Translations under genes and position numbers: made by a program | Notes under the pieces: model-generated | Seen by the model: the letters and a program-made list of their open reading frames with translations, nothing else | The model's database searches: none | Told to the model about the DNA's origin: nothing | Part shown: piece by piece, positions 10,574 to 23,358 of the stretch | Position numbering within the stretch: position 1 is the stretch's first letter | How the letters are laid out: every line of letters starts with the position of its first letter | From: Heracleum sosnowskyi | Taxonomy: Eukaryota; Streptophyta; Magnoliopsida; Apiales; Apiaceae | Direction of reading: 5' to 3' | Assembly: GCA_030848705.1 (NCBI GenBank) | Contig: CM061243.1 | Coordinates: 119,560,674-119,624,673 of the forward strand | DNA: 64,000 bases

Positions 10574-13500
10574 ATGGTTAACGGAACTGTAACTCCTGAT
10601 GGTGCTAATACTTCTGGTTCTGGTGTTACTGTACCCACCATTGATTGGACCACATACCGTTTCCCACAGCCTATTGATTTGTCAGGAATGCCTGATAAAT
10701 TCGGTGGGGGTGTTGGTTTTCTCGTTGGCAGAAAAAGATGAAACTGTGGCTTACGGTAAAGGGTCTATGGCCGGTGGTGCAGTATGAGAAATCGGTTATT
10801 GATCAGGAAAAGGCTGAAACTCTTAAGGCTTATGCCATGTGGGAGGAAAAATATGGGGTGGCTAGGGCTGCTATACTGGCAGCTTTGGCGAACACTCTAT
10901 TTGATGTTTATTCATCTGATTCTTTCACTGCTAAGCTCTTATGGGAGAAGCTGGACCAGACACACAATACTGACTCACAAGGGTTGGAAAAGTATTCTGT
11001 GGCTAGGTTTCTTGATTTTAAACTGGTGGATACAAAATCCATGACCGAGCAGGCACATGAGTTTGAGATGTTGGTGCATGCTTTGAAGGAGTCCAGAATG
11101 GACCTTCCTGAAAAGTTTCAGGTTATGGCTGTGATTGAAAAGCTCCCTAAGTCTTGGGAAGAGTTTGTTCTCTCCCTGAAAAGACAGAAAGGAGAGATCA
11201 CTTGGACAAACCTGATGTTGGACATCTCTGTGCAGGAACAACACAAGTCCAAACAGGGACATGTGATGCCTGCTGAACATGGGGGTTCAAAGGTGAATGT
11301 AGTGACTGTTGGACAGAAAAGAAAGGCTGTCACTAAAAAGGATAACACTAAACCTAAAAATGACAAGAACAAGGCTAAGAAACCAAAGACAAACAAACCA
11401 TGTTGGTCTTGTGGACAGGTTGGTCATTGGAGCAAGGACTGTCCTACAAAGAAATCAAAGAAAGCTGTTGTGGTAGCACAAGCTAATACTGTGCTTGCAA
11501 CCACTGATGGGCCTAAGGTTAACATGGTTGTTGGTGAGGTTGTTGCCTCTGGAACCAATGACGGGTATGTTACCTACAACCCTGTACTTCTTTCCACTTA
11601 TCTGTCACATGAATGGTTGATTGATACTGGAGCTAATGTACATATTTGTACTGATATTAGTTTATTTGTATCTTATCAACAGAGTCATGGAGTGACAGTG
11701 ACGATGGGGAATGCTAGTGCTGCTCAAGTTCTTGGAATAGGAAACGTGGACCTGAAGTTTGTTTCTGGGCGTGTTCTATCCCTCACTAGAGTGCACCATG
11801 TTCCTGATATTCGTAGAAATATTATAAGTGGAAGTTGTTTAGTTAAAAATGGTTTTGAACTTTCTTTGAAATGTAATAAAGTAGTTATTACACATACTGG
11901 TACATTCTTTGGCAAATGTTATTTGTCTGATGGTTTATTTCTGATAAATGTTGAGCCTGTTTTGGGTAGTTTTATTAATGATAGTGTTGCACCTTCTGTT
12001 AATTGTGTTGAATCATCCGATTTATGGCATGCTAGACTTGGTCATTTAAATTTTGGTGCTCTAAAGAATATGATGAGCTTAGAGTTGATTCCAAAATATG
12101 CTATTGAAAAGAAATCTAAATGTCAAGTATGTGTGACTGCTAAACAAACTAGGAAACCCTTTCATAATATTGTTAGGGATTCAGGAGTATTAGATTTAGT
12201 ACACACAGACATATGTGAATTTGGTGGCATGTTGACTAAAGATAATAAACGATATTTCATTACCTTTATAGATGATTGTAGTAGATATTGTTATGTTTAT
12301 TTACTTAGACATAAGGATGAAGCACTAGAAAAATTCATTATGTTCAAAACTGAATCTGAAACACAAACTGGAAAAGTACTTAAACGTTTGAGATCTGATA
12401 GAGGTGGTGAGTATACTAGTACCTCGTTTAATGAATTTTGTGCAAGCAATGGTATAGTTCATGAGGTAACTCCACCATACACACCTGAGTCTAATGGGGT
12501 GGCTGAACGAAAGAACAGAACTTTTAAAGATATGATTAACAGCATGCTTATTAATTCTGGGTTGCCTAAGTACATGTGGGGAGAAGCTTTGAATACGGCT
12601 TGCCATATTCTGAATAGAGTTCCTCTGAAACATATGGACAAGACACCATATGAATTATGGAAAAGTAGAAAGACAAGTTTAAAGTATCTTCGTGTGTGGG
12701 GGTGCCTTGCAAAGGTGCTTGTCCCTGAACACAAGAGAAAGAAACTAGGTCCGAAAACTGTTGATTGCATCTTTCTGGGCTATATTGAAACCACTACAGC
12801 TATGAGATTTTTAGTATTAAAATCTGACATAGATGGTATAGTGGCTAACACTATAGTTGAGTTTCGTGATGCAACATTCTTTGAGGATGTGTTCCCTATG
12901 AAGACTGGCATACCTCAAGATATTTCTAATGATGATCCTACTCACACATCGAGTTCTATTCCTGATCATGTGGAAAAGATGACAAATGTGGGGGCAGATC
13001 CTGATAGTAGTTCTACTCCTGACGAAGTAGATGAACCTAGAAGGAGTAAGCGTGCAAAGGTAGTCAAGGACTTTGGAAGTGATTTTGTCACTTACAATGT
13101 CGAGGATGAACCTTTAACTTTCCGACAGGCCATGGATTCTTCAGAGTCAAGGCACTGGAAAGGTGCTGTAAAGAGTGAGATTGACTCTATTGTTTCTAAC
13201 GGAACATGGGAGTTGGTTGACCTACCTCCTGGGTGTACTACTATAGGATGTAAATGGATCTTCAAAAGAAAGATGAATCCTGATGGCTCAATAGATAAGT
13301 ATAAGGCTAGGCTGGTAGCTAAGGGCTTTAGGCAAAAGGAAGGCATTGATTACTTTGACACATACTCTCCTGTTGCAAGGATGACAACAATCCGAATGCT
13401 TATAGCATTGGCTTCTGTACATGGTCTTATCATCCATCAAATGGATGTAAAGACAGCTTTTCTTCATGGCAATCTTGAAGAAGAGATTTATATGGATCAG

Positions 13501-14688
13501 CCTGAGGGATTTGTTGCTTCGGGTAACGAGAGGAAAGTATGTAAGTTGATCAAGTCTATATATGGCTTAAAACAAGCTCCTAGAGACTGGCATAAAAAGT
13601 TTGATGACACTATTTTAGAATCAGAATTTGTAGTTAATGAAAGTGACAAGTGTGTCTACTATATGGTTAAAGGAAATGAATGTATTATCGTGTGCCTATA
13701 TGTGGATGATATATTATTGTTTGGAACCAATATTGAGATTATTAACGAGACAAAAAGTTTCTTGAAAAGGCACTTTGAAATGAAGGATATGGGTGAGGCT
13801 AGTGTGATTCTTGGGGTCAAGTTGACACAGTCAACTGATGGAATAACATTGTCACAATCTCATTATATAGAGAAATCTATACTTGAGAAGTATGGTTATT
13901 CAAATTGTAGAATCGCCAGTACACCGTACGATCCTAAAGTTTCCCTAGTCAAGAATAGTTCGGGAATTCCTGTGTCTCAGTTAAGGTATTCTCAGATTAT
14001 TGGGAGTTTGCAATATCTTGCTAATGTGACTAGACCAGATATTTCTTATTCTGTGTCTAAGTTAGCTAGATATACAAGCTGTCCGAACAAGACTCATTGG
14101 GAGGCACTGGATAGAGTTCTTAGATATCTTAAGGGAACTATTTCCCTTGGTTTGCATTATCGAAGATTCCCTGGAGTACTCGAGGGATACAGTGATGCAA
14201 GTTGGATAGCTAAGAAATCTGGTACCAATGGAGTGACTGGATATTTGTTTACCCTAGCAGGTGGAGCAATATCCTGGAAGTCTACTAGACAGACTTTGAT
14301 AACTCGGTCTACTTTTGAGGCTGAGTTGTGTGCACTAGATGCCACGGGGACGGAGGCTGAATGGTTGTATGGACTTATGTCAGTGTTACCTGTAGTAAGC
14401 AAACCGCTTCCAGCCATTGCTGTTCATTGTGATAGCCGTACAACTATCGACAAGATCAGTAGTGATAAGTATAATGCTAAAACAAAGAGACACATCCAAG
14501 TTAGACTTAAGTCTATAAGGGGTCTTGTGTCTGAAAAGATTATTGCTGTAGAGTTCATTGGAACTCAGGATAATATAGCTGATCCTTTGACTAAAGGACT
14601 TGAGCATGCAGTAGTCCTTAAGTCTAGGTTGGGGATGGGACTGATAGCCCATAATGATTCATCAGCAGCGGGAACCCAATACACCTGA
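10574..14688 (+). CDS. Copia element 1 gag-pol polyprotein (one frameshift in gag)
   Basis: The natural start is probably the ATG at 10574 (MVNGTVTPDG...). A frameshift near 10710-10725 throws that frame out, and the remaining 1316 codons from 10738 are open. Residues count from 10738: gag helical region 1-200; zinc knuckle CWSCGQVGHWSKDC near 222; aspartic protease WLIDTGANVH near 293; integrase zinc region (HARLGH ... CQVC) near 430-460; integrase core (DDCSRY, SDRGGEY, ESNGVAERKN) near 510-590; reverse transcriptase with QMDVKTAFLHG and YVDDILLFG near 988; RNase H (GYSDASW) near 1151. All catalytic motifs are visible. Apart from the N-terminal shift the element looks almost able to make its own proteins. 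It would act as an RNA-to-DNA copying machine in a cytoplasmic particle, followed by nuclear integration. Confidence 0.95.
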
Positions 14689-15215
14689 GAGGAGATCCCT
14701 TGAAGTGTATTCAATGTGGTAATAACAAGCTGTGAGGGTGAGTTGGTAGTACCTTTACTATATTCCTTGATACTTACGTATCTCTGTCTATCCCCTGTAA
14801 ACCTAAAAGGTACTGTTACTGCCAGTATAGCAAGACTTAGTTTGAACTCTGAATGGGGTCAAGTCATTTGACGAGATGATCGCAGTACATCTCTGGAGAT
14901 GCCCAGCTAAGCGAATGTAATTGTGTGGTCGCAATTAGAGGAAAGGGTTATTCCTTGAAGCATTCGACGAACAGGATCGAGATAGGACCATTAACGTCTC
15001 AAAGCCGTAGATCAGCACCATAGCCTTTGATTTATCGTCGTCTATGGAGTGTGGTTACACCAAACAGATAAAGATTCAAGGTGAAACATTCCATCTAGAT
15101 CCGGTAGCCATCGAAGTAGAGGACTTAGGAGGGTTCAAACCCGGAAGGGTACCGACTCTGAAAAACAAGTCATGATAAGGACCGATATGCATTTCTGTAT
15201 GGATTTGTGGGGGAT
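14689..15215. other. Non-coding 3' leader of Copia element 1 with polypurine tract
   Basis: About 530 bp between the pol stop and the 3' LTR contains no ORF of note. It ends in TTGTGGGGGAT directly before TGTTAG, which is the expected polypurine tract for plus-strand DNA priming. Confidence 0.7.
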
Positions 15216-17184
15216 TGTTAGAAAATGGAAAGTTTGAGACATATTTTATATATGTTCTTGATGGAATTTCTGGAAACTAACAAGTGGAGGTTGTTCCTTG
15301 TAATGAGGACTTAAACTTTCATGTTTGGATCTAAGACATTTTCTTAGTGTAATCCATAAATAAATTGAGTTGAAATAGGTTGCTTGAAATGGGTTATGTG
15401 GGTTGGTTATTTTGAAATAACTTGTATCCCACATAGCATTGGTAATGAGAGGTTGGTGGGTTTATATAGAAACATGTGCAAGAGTAGTGTACAACTACTA
15501 AGGCATGTGGGTGTGCATGGTGTTAGTATGTGCCTCGCGCACACACACACACACGCCGCCGCCGCTCGCCTCGCCTCGCCCCGCCACGTCACGCCACGAC
15601 TCGACTCGACTCGACTCGGGTCGAAGGGCGAATGTCTCGGCGTCTCGCGTACGCGAGGCGACCTGGGCGAGGAATTTTATTACCTGTTTATTTAATATTA
15701 TTTATTGATTTAATTTAACAGTATCAGTATTTATTTATAACAGCTAAACGTAGGGCTGAGCAGAACCGAACCAGAACCGAACCGAATAGTATAATTTCGG
15801 TTCGGTTCGGTTCTAATTTTCTGAAAATTCGGTCTTTTCGGTCCGGATCGAATAGACCGAAATAAATATCGGTTCGGTTCGGTTCTTTCAAAAAAAATTC
15901 GGTCCGAACCGAATAGACCGATTTTTTTTTAATTTTTTATTTATATAATTTTTATAGATATAATATATTAATTTTATATGTATGTATATATTTAAAATTT
16001 TGCATAGCTTATTTTTGCTTCGAGATTTGAAGTTTGAACTATTATATTTACATTTCATACTTGTATTTCATTAGATAATGTTTTTATTTTTAGAAAAATC
16101 ATATATATTTTGGCTTTTTTTGAAATAAAAATTTTTTATTTGAAAAAATTTCGGTTCTTTTATGAAAGAACCGAACCGAATAGCATTATTTCGGTTCGGT
16201 TCGGTTCCGGTCCAAAATACAATTTCGGTTCGGTTCGGAAAAAAATGATAATTCGGTTCTCGGTCTATTCGGTTCGGTCCGGTTCTGGACCGAACCGACC
16301 GAATGCTCAGCCCTAGCTAAACGAACTGGGTCAGGATTTATATTAAATCCTGATGGACCAGTTCTTGGATCAAATCCTGATGGCCTGGTCAGTACTTGGA
16401 GTGAAATCCTGATGACTACTGATCCTGATGGCCTGTGTCAGTATTTGAATCCTGATGATGGTCGAGTCCTGACGAAATCCTGATGTTCGATCAAGTACTG
16501 ATGCCACTCCTGAAGGACAGCAAGTCCTGATGGCTTGGAGTACTGATGATGATCAAATCCTGATGGACCAAGAAATCCTGACTGAGCTGTTAAATCCTGA
16601 TGACTACTGTTATGGTAATTAAATCAGAATAATTAGTATTAAATGTCATATCTTCAGTTACAATATTTGGTCTGTTTACGTTTTATTTTGTATTTTTATA
16701 TATAGATACAAAACATAACGTTTGATATAAGTGACAGATACGTAACTCTGAAAACCCTAGCAACTATTATCTTCTCTGTTTTCTCTCAACACATACAGAA
16801 TACATAGTTCTTGGGCGAAGTGAGGTGCAGGTCGTTGTTGATCATTGCCATATCTGTGAGTGGATTGATCTGTTCTGTTTTATCCTGGGAGTGATATTGC
16901 TGCAACCCAACACAGCGTAAGTGGGGCAATAATCTCTTCAAGAACAGTCAAGACTTCTCGAAGGCTTGGTGACTCAGCTGTTTCTTTATCTTTCAGTATT
17001 TGTTAAAGCTCCTGAGAGATAAGTGTTCTTTCTTGTTTTGTTATTTTCAGTCTCTGATTATACTTTTGTTTCGACCTTTGTGTTTGTTTCATTATTTGGT
17101 ATTTTTGCCTGTTCTTGTTAATACAAAATATATATATATATAACTACCCTATTGTTGCTGTGTAGTTAGTAATTATACCCAACA
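15216..17184 (+). repeat. Copia element 1, 3' LTR (1969 bp with nested MITE)
   Basis: It matches the 5' LTR from TGTTAG to CAACA. It differs by a 565-bp hAT MITE, by the absence of the 140-bp duplication, by a longer CA/CTCGA microsatellite (about 15540-15620), and by extra AAATCCTGATG-type repeats at about 16435-16590. Confidence 0.95.
15751..16315. mobile_element. hAT-type MITE nested in the 3' LTR (TSD GCTAAACG)
   Basis: The 565-bp insert begins TAGGGCTGAGCA and ends with its reverse complement. The 8-bp duplication GCTAAACG lies at 15743-15750 and 16316-16323, diagnostic of hAT. The empty site survives in the 5' LTR of the same element. Both subterminal regions are packed with CGGTTCGGTT-type repeats in inverted orientation. 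No transposase is encoded. Confidence 0.95.
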
Positions 17185-17189
17185 ATTTA

Positions 17190-17877
17190 TTCATGCCTTT
17201 GACAAACATCTATTACTAACAATAATTTCCTAGAGAGTGAGCTGCACCCATGATATAATTATATATATGATATAAGATATATCACATTCTAGAACATTCT
17301 TTCACACATGATCATAAATCTCTTAATTTAAACACAAGACACGTCTGTAAGAGAAAAGCGGGATGCTTTCATATATTTCTTAGCATCTTTTTTTTGGAAA
17401 AATCCAAAATTTTATTTTGTAAATAGACACTTAATCCAAAAATTAAAATAGGACATTTAAGGTGTAGAATGTTATTTAGTAATTGAACTTGAACTTTGCA
17501 AGTTCCTTTTGCCACAACTGACCTCTGTAGCCCGTAAAAATTGATTATGACTGAGGGACGACAAAAATCTTATTGGAAAGTTCACTATTCATCCTCTTGC
17601 ATCACTGATATTCTTCGGTTTTGGGTGCGTGAGAGAGAGAAAACATGTCCACTAAATGTTTGAACCATGGATTTCACACTCTACGGATGGAAATTTACAA
17701 CTTGGGAATTCTTCTCAACTCTGGACAATTCCAGATATAGATTTAACGTGGCTACAAAAATTTAGTCATCGACGCCCGTTAACTAAGGAAATATAGTTGT
17801 TCATTATGACCCAACCACTACACCGATGGTAATATTAATAATTAAAAAACAGTAAAGCATAATGTAGACATAATTAC
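17190..17877. other. Intergenic or intronic sequence with no feature seen
   Basis: AT-rich sequence right of Copia element 1, with no ORF, repeat or recognisable homology. It is probably intron of the minus-strand gene whose exons follow. Confidence 0.4.
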
Positions 17878-17982
17878 CTTCATTTGCAAAGTAATTGGAT
17901 CCATCACTCCAAGCACGAAAATGCTTTTCCAAATTTCCTTTGCAAACATCTTCAAAACAAGTCTGTTCATCTGGGAGAATAA
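17878..17982 (-). other. Probable exon of unrecognised host gene
   Basis: On the minus strand TATTCAG acceptor and GTAATT donor bound 35 open codons (LFSQMNRLVLKMFAKEIWKS...). It joins in phase 0 to the exon at 18083-18160. The peptide is hydrophobic/basic and looks coding, but I recognise no family. It may belong to the decayed gene at 20239-22966, separated by the solo LTR. Confidence 0.5.
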
Positions 17983-18082
17983 CTGAATATAATTGAAGTC
18001 CTTTACTAATTAATGGAACGATTAAAACGTAACCATTTCACCATGAATCATCTCACATCGTTCATATTTGTGGTTGCATTAC

Positions 18083-18160
18083 CTTATTGGGGCTGAACCA
18101 CGACTCATATATATTCTTTTGTACCACCAACAAATCTCCAAGTCTTTTGGTGGTGATTAC
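18083..18160 (-). other. Probable exon of unrecognised host gene
   Basis: On the minus strand ATATACAG acceptor and GTAATG donor bound exactly 26 codons (VITTKRLGDLLVVQKNIYES...), phase 0 on both sides, compatible with the next exon at 17878-17982. The function is unknown. Confidence 0.5.
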
Positions 18161-18597
18161 CTGTATATTAAAAGAATTAGGGCAGTAAAAACATAATACC
18201 TTAGCACACCACAGATGAATCCATTTATACATGGCTATCATAGGCAGAATAAAGCACTGACGCTAGGTATGAGCAAACAAGTTAAGGAAAAAATGACGAC
18301 TTTCTTACTGGGAAATTCTGAATCTCCCAAGCCTAATCATGCACAAGGGGTGTATTTTTTATTATCTTCATGAAAGAACAAAATAGTCAATTTAGCAACT
18401 AAAGTTATGTTAATACAAATGACAACCCTATGCTTGTATTTTAGACAGCATCTTCGTAAGCACTAAGGACCCTTATGGCCTCTGGTGAGTGAATATATGT
18501 CAATAAAGACAAAAATATCAAATGAAGGGTCCGAGTGATCAAGCTTGGCAGAAGTAAGCTATAGTAATTTTAAATTATTCAAATTGTTATTACTGTC

Positions 18598-19931
18598 TGT
18601 TAGGCTCAAGACATGTCTGAATACCACCATTAACAAACCTGAACTATGTGACTATGTCACACTACATGACGTAGTGAATTCTATCACTGGGATATAGTAT
18701 AGGTCTCTCTATGTACTTGTCTTGTTCTCATGAACATTAGCTTGATCATGTATGCTCAGAATTATAATGAGCTTAATAAGTTTCTTGCAACTATAATGTA
18801 TATAGGCCATTAAATAATTGTCCTGGTAGAAGTTCAGTTTTGTTCATGCAGCAGGGTAGAGATGAATAAGGTCCTGAAGAAATAAGTTACAGAAATTTGA
18901 CTAAGGCATTATATAGCAAAGTCAGATTAAAGCTATGTCGTGAAGTCACCAATATCCATGTCGAGAAGTGCTGGATCGCATAGTCCATTTTGTACTATGT
19001 CGTGAAGTCCTCAAGACTCATGTCGTGATGTGTTGAAGACAACAAAGTCAAGATGTGCTAGATCGTGAAGTCCTCAAACAGCCTATGTCGCATAGTCCTC
19101 AAACAGCTTATGTCGCATAGTCCTCAAACAGCCTATGTCGCATAGTCCTCAAATAGTCTATGTCGCATAGTCCTCAAATGACCTATGTCGCATAGTCCTC
19201 AAAAAGACCAGATCGCGAAGTCCTCAAATGACCTATGTCGCAAAGTCCTCAAAGGGCATATCGCGTAGTCTTCACAAGTGACATCGCATAGTCTGGAATG
19301 AAGTGGAGTTCACGAGATCAACATTTAGCCGTTTACAACAAGACAAATCAAGGTATAGAATCAAGAATCAAAAGAGACAAATACTGAAGCATTTGTTCTG
19401 GCAAGGTGGTCCAAAGAACAGATGGCAAATCTACAGCTAAACTTGGAGAGAAAGATAAGAGACAAGCAGCTACAGAAACGGGAAAGACTTCGAAAAGCAG
19501 GTGGTCCTTCCTGACACAGTTAACCTCTTATGGCAGGACAAGTTGGACTTTCAGCTAGGGGTAACTGTCTAAATAGGTGTGTGCCTAGTTTGTATATGAA
19601 TATATATATCGTGCACACACAACTGCAAGCTGAAAAAGAGAGATACACATAGTTTCATCTAAAGCACTCTTTTTTCTGTAAACAAAACAAGTTACAAACT
19701 GTTCTTGTTTAGAAGCCAGAAATTCCGTTGTGAATTTCCGGAAAGCTGTAGTATTTAATTTATTTAATACAAAGTAGATTAAAGTGATTGTGTGTGTTGT
19801 TTATTTTTCACATATTACATAGCATAATCATATACAGTTTATCTTGAGTTTCAAGAATCGAAAAATATCAAAACTATCCATTCACCCCCCCCCCCCCTCT
19901 GTCTAGTTTCTAGTGGTATTCATTTCTAACA
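18598..19931 (+). mobile_element. Solo LTR of a copia (SIRE-like) element, TSD CTGTC
   Basis: The 1334-bp sequence starts TGTTAGGCTC and ends TTTCTAACA. CTGTC duplications flank it at 18593-18597 and 19932-19936. It contains a TATA-like GAATATATATAT near 19597, a C12 run near 19886 and a 25-bp minisatellite. No internal region is attached, so it is the product of LTR-LTR recombination. It splits the probable intron of the minus-strand host gene. Confidence 0.92.
18935..19290. repeat. 25-bp minisatellite in solo LTR
   Basis: Repeats of about 25 bp with core CTATGTCGCATAGTCCTC recur with exact 25-bp spacing from 19081 and more loosely on both sides. Around nine good units are visible. Variants include GATCGCGAAGTCC. 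Confidence 0.88.
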
Positions 19932-20699
19932 CTGTCTACTGTCTAGTCCTATATCATCTTAAGATAGCAACACTGTGTTGTACTTAAAACATACAACTTC
20001 AGATTAAGCTCAACCTAAACCCAGCATTAGCTTTTATTCCTAATAAAATTAAAAAATAATTAACCTCAGACATTAAGATAATAGAACTTGGATGTGAATT
20101 TGGAGAAGAAATAATATTAAAGTAAATCGCTTTAAAACACATTATGTATATAAAATACAAACAAAATAAAATTCCTACACAGCAAAAGGCCTAACGAGTT
20201 TAAAAGGGACTTTATCGAGGCCAATCATCCATAGTATATCAGCTCACGGTCCTCGTAAAATCCTCATCGGATTTATTGCTATTATAACAATCAACTTTTT
20301 GATGTGCATTCTTATTTGTTTCAGATTCTAAGTGTGATTCATTAAGAATGTCTACAATGTTGTCCACTGAAACATTATCATCTCCGCTGCCGGGAATATT
20401 AAAAGCAGCATGCTGATTTTCTATTGATTCTGGACCTTTTTCTCTTACAAGCTCTTCCCCTAAGTTTTGCAGTTGCTCTTTAGTCGGAGAAACCATGAAA
20501 ATGCCAAGCTCTTTTCCAGCATCCTCGCTCTTGTCTAACATAAAACTGGAACTTTTAAAGCATGAACGTGACTCCTCCCCATCAACTTCATCAGATCTCA
20601 ACTTGAGCACATGACTGAAAATATCAAAATCACTTATTTCCTCAGGTCCTCGTTCTGCTACAGCACACAAATCACCAATTTTATCCAGTATTAAATCAT

Positions 20700-21200
20700 T
20701 GAAGGACGAAATACTTAGAACCTGCCTAATTGCAACTAACAAACATGAAAACAGATGCATATATACCAAGTCACATGAAGACTACTATTTAGGCAGACAA
20801 CATGAAATTGCATTATATACTTCGAGTTACATCCTTGACTCACCGTGAGCTTGGTTTGTCTCTCCAGTTATGGTCAAACTTTCACGGCCATATTGTAAGT
20901 TGGGAGGTGCATCAACATCCATTACATCTTCAGATCTAGTGAGTTCCGCTATGGGCACCCCTGCAATATCACACAAATTACCCATTGTATTTAGTATTAA
21001 ATCATTGGAAGAACATATAAGTAAAGACCTACCTAGATCATTGCAATTAACAAACAAAAATACAGATGATATACTTTGATTTAATAGATGTAAGGCAAAT
21101 AATATGAATTGCATTATACACTTTGATTTTCCATCCTTGACGCACCTTGAGCTTTGTTTGTCTCTCCAGTTAAAGTTAAACTTTCACCACTGTACTGCAA
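20700..21200. repeat. Tandem segmental duplication of about 300 bp (exon plus intron)
   Basis: Sequence at 20700-20900 realigns with 21000-21200 over both the coding block and the adjoining intron, with many substitutions. The shift is about 298 bp. This is an old local duplication within the decayed gene. Confidence 0.75.
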
Positions 21201-21912
21201 GTTAATTAGCAGGTGCATCTGCATCCACTGCATCTTCGTATACTGGGAGTTCCTCCATGGGCACTCCTGAAGCATCAGCTTTTTTGTCAAATCTGTGAAT
21301 AGTATCGCCTGAAATAAGGTTATCTCTTAAAATTTCCACATTGTTAGTGTCAACATCCATCTGAATCAGATAATGCCTTTCATCATTCTCTTGACATATC
21401 ACTTTACAGTTACCGTCAATTTCACCATAATTCACCTCAAATTGATGAGAGTCAACTGTATCCTTGCCCTAACAACCCTCTTGTGAGACATCATGGGTAA
21501 CTATCTCTGCATCTGATTTCTCACAGTAGCTTCCAATGTCTTCCACCAAGTTCCGGACCAAAGTAGATGAACTTTCCTTCAACGAGTCAATACCATCTTT
21601 AGGTACTATCTTGTCAGTTATGACTGTGCTAGGTTCAGTTTCTTCAAACTTTACAACGTTAAGGTCACTTATCCTGCTTATTCGCCTTCTGGTGCTTCCC
21701 ATAAGGTCAGCAAGCATTTGGTTATCAAACCCTGCAAAATCTTCACAAATGGTCTGGGGCAGAACAGTAGTACTACAGACTTCGACCTGCTCAATTATTT
21801 TATCATTCTGGCCAGAAAACACTTCACCACAATATATGATACTCTTCACCATGGACATTGGTTTACCTGTTATTTGAATGCAAGATATAATTAGAAGGTT
21901 CTTTCTAGTGTG

Positions 21913-22070
21913 TGCCTAAGAGCACATTCTAACACCAACTTTTTTATGAGTTGGCTAACTTTTATTGGGTGAAATTTTTGTGCATGCAGGGGGCCCATTA
22001 TTATTAATGAAAGTCAAACCAATCAAAAAGTGCCAACTAAGCTCTTATTGTGTGGCCTCGGGCACACATT
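21913..22070. mobile_element. Possible short MITE in intron
   Basis: About 160 bp begin GTGTGCCTAAGAGCACATT and end with a related inverted sequence (reverse complement TGTGTGCCCGAGGCCACA). The interior is AT-rich and non-coding. I could not fix a target duplication, so the superfamily is open. Confidence 0.4.
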
Positions 22071-22966
22071 ATAAAAATTGTAATTAGAAAGAGATCGACT
22101 TAAAAACATGAAATTGGGTGAAAAGCAGTCACACTCAACCAACCTTGCTCCTTCCCACAGCTATCCTTTAATTGTCTATGACAATAATCACGCTGACTTG
22201 AAAACTCTCTACCATAATTTTTGCTACTCTTCACCCTAGACATGTCTGTACATGTTATTTAAATGCAAGGGGAAATTAGAAACAAATTGACTTACAATTT
22301 GGAAAACATAATATTGGGCAAATAGCAGAGTCATACAAACAAACCTTGCTCCTTTCCACACCTGTCCTCTGAAGGTGTGTGGCAAAGATCATCAAAATTG
22401 AAAGGAACTGCATGGAAAAACAACCATGTGAGCAACTCACATGAGCTCGATTAACCAAGGGTGCAAAACAATTTTTCAAAAAGCAAAATTTTAATATAAT
22501 AGCAGCTGCTCACTAATAACATGCATTTAGCACTCACATTCATGAACAATCACAGGGCATGAAATATTAGCTTTGTTAACGTCATGTTCTGAGATGGCCA
22601 GTGTTCTTTCTCTATTGATATTTTTATTCATCCTTTTTTCTTCGACATCTCAAGAAATAGAACACGTCATCTTGTGTAAGCCGTAATCAAGTTATTATGG
22701 TAAAGTTTTTCGTCTTGTATATGGGAAAAATAAAATAAACGTAATTTTTCATTACTCTGATGGAAGAACAAACAAATATGACGTTGATAGATTACACACC
22801 TTTTTACAGCTGAGAGAGGCGAATTGACGCTCGGTATGAGAAGAGGGGTTTGAGAAGGCAATAGAGATTGGAGGGGTTTGAGAAAACAAAAGAGATTAGA
22901 GGATTGGAGTTCGGAAGCAGGCTCGGCAGGGCATATAAGTCTTTTCAGATGAATAAATTTGCTCAA

Positions 22967-23358
22967 GTTGTCCGGAGCTGTTCTCGTATAATAAATATAG
23001 TGGATTTGTATTAATTTTTTTAACAGAATGAATAGAAATTTTACAGTATAAATATATCTTTGAATCTAAAAGTTCCTCTTCAGATACACACACACTTATA
23101 GGTTCTCCACTTCTTTTTCTAAACAAAATCAACAACTATTTACATAATTCTTGTTCACCGAGAGAATGCATAAGCAGATATTGATGCGAACGATAAGATG
23201 CAGTGTATCAAAATTTTAAATTTTAAATTTTAAATTTCCAAAAGCAAGTTAATTTAAAAATAGAAGTGTTTTTAAAATATGTACTAACTTGATGATTTTT
23301 TACATACCAGTTAAGAGGTCGACCCGAACCCAATTTGATCGGATGTTACTTATAAATA
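22967..23358. other. Intergenic sequence upstream of the decayed gene
   Basis: AT-rich, no ORF. It would hold the promoter of the minus-strand gene if that were ever functional. A short run of AAATTTT repeats occurs near 23215. Confidence 0.35.

Larger units (their letters stand above)
9140..17184 (+). mobile_element. Copia element 1, complete LTR retrotransposon (8.0 kb, TSD ATTTA)
   Basis: Two closely similar LTRs starting TGTTAG and ending CAACA flank a gag-pol region. The 5-bp duplication ATTTA lies at 9135-9139 and 17185-17189. A purine-rich tract (GTGGGGGA) precedes the 3' LTR. Pol order is protease, integrase, reverse transcriptase, RNase H, which defines Ty1/copia. The LTRs are very similar outside length changes, so the insertion looks young. 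It probably landed in an intron or flank of the minus-strand host gene. Confidence 0.96.
20239..22966 (-). pseudogene. Unrecognised multi-exon gene with duplicated modules, decayed
   Basis: Minus-strand exon candidates are 22966-22800 (first exon or 5' UTR), 22407-22345, 22245-22144, 21866-21202 and further blocks down to a stop at 20239. Two early blocks both end in a CGKEQ peptide and two share a MS-VKS start, so early exons look duplicated. The block around NLQY-ESLT-TGET occurs at 21180-21130 and 20900-20840, and the NDLIL-IG-LC block twice. The chain has an in-frame TAG at 21469-21471 and a frameshift after DADAPAN near 21200, so this copy is probably not functional. The protein is acidic and polar. 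I recognise no domain. Confidence 0.55.

Noticed and set aside
15384..15718. Overlapping ORFs of about 60-100 codons in the LTRs (rich in His, Arg, Ala, Thr)
   Set aside because: They are translations of the GC-rich microsatellite in three frames and differ between LTRs. They are not genes.
16110..16316. 68-codon ORF in the hAT MITE
   Set aside because: It is a translation of CGGTTCGG repeats with no family signature.
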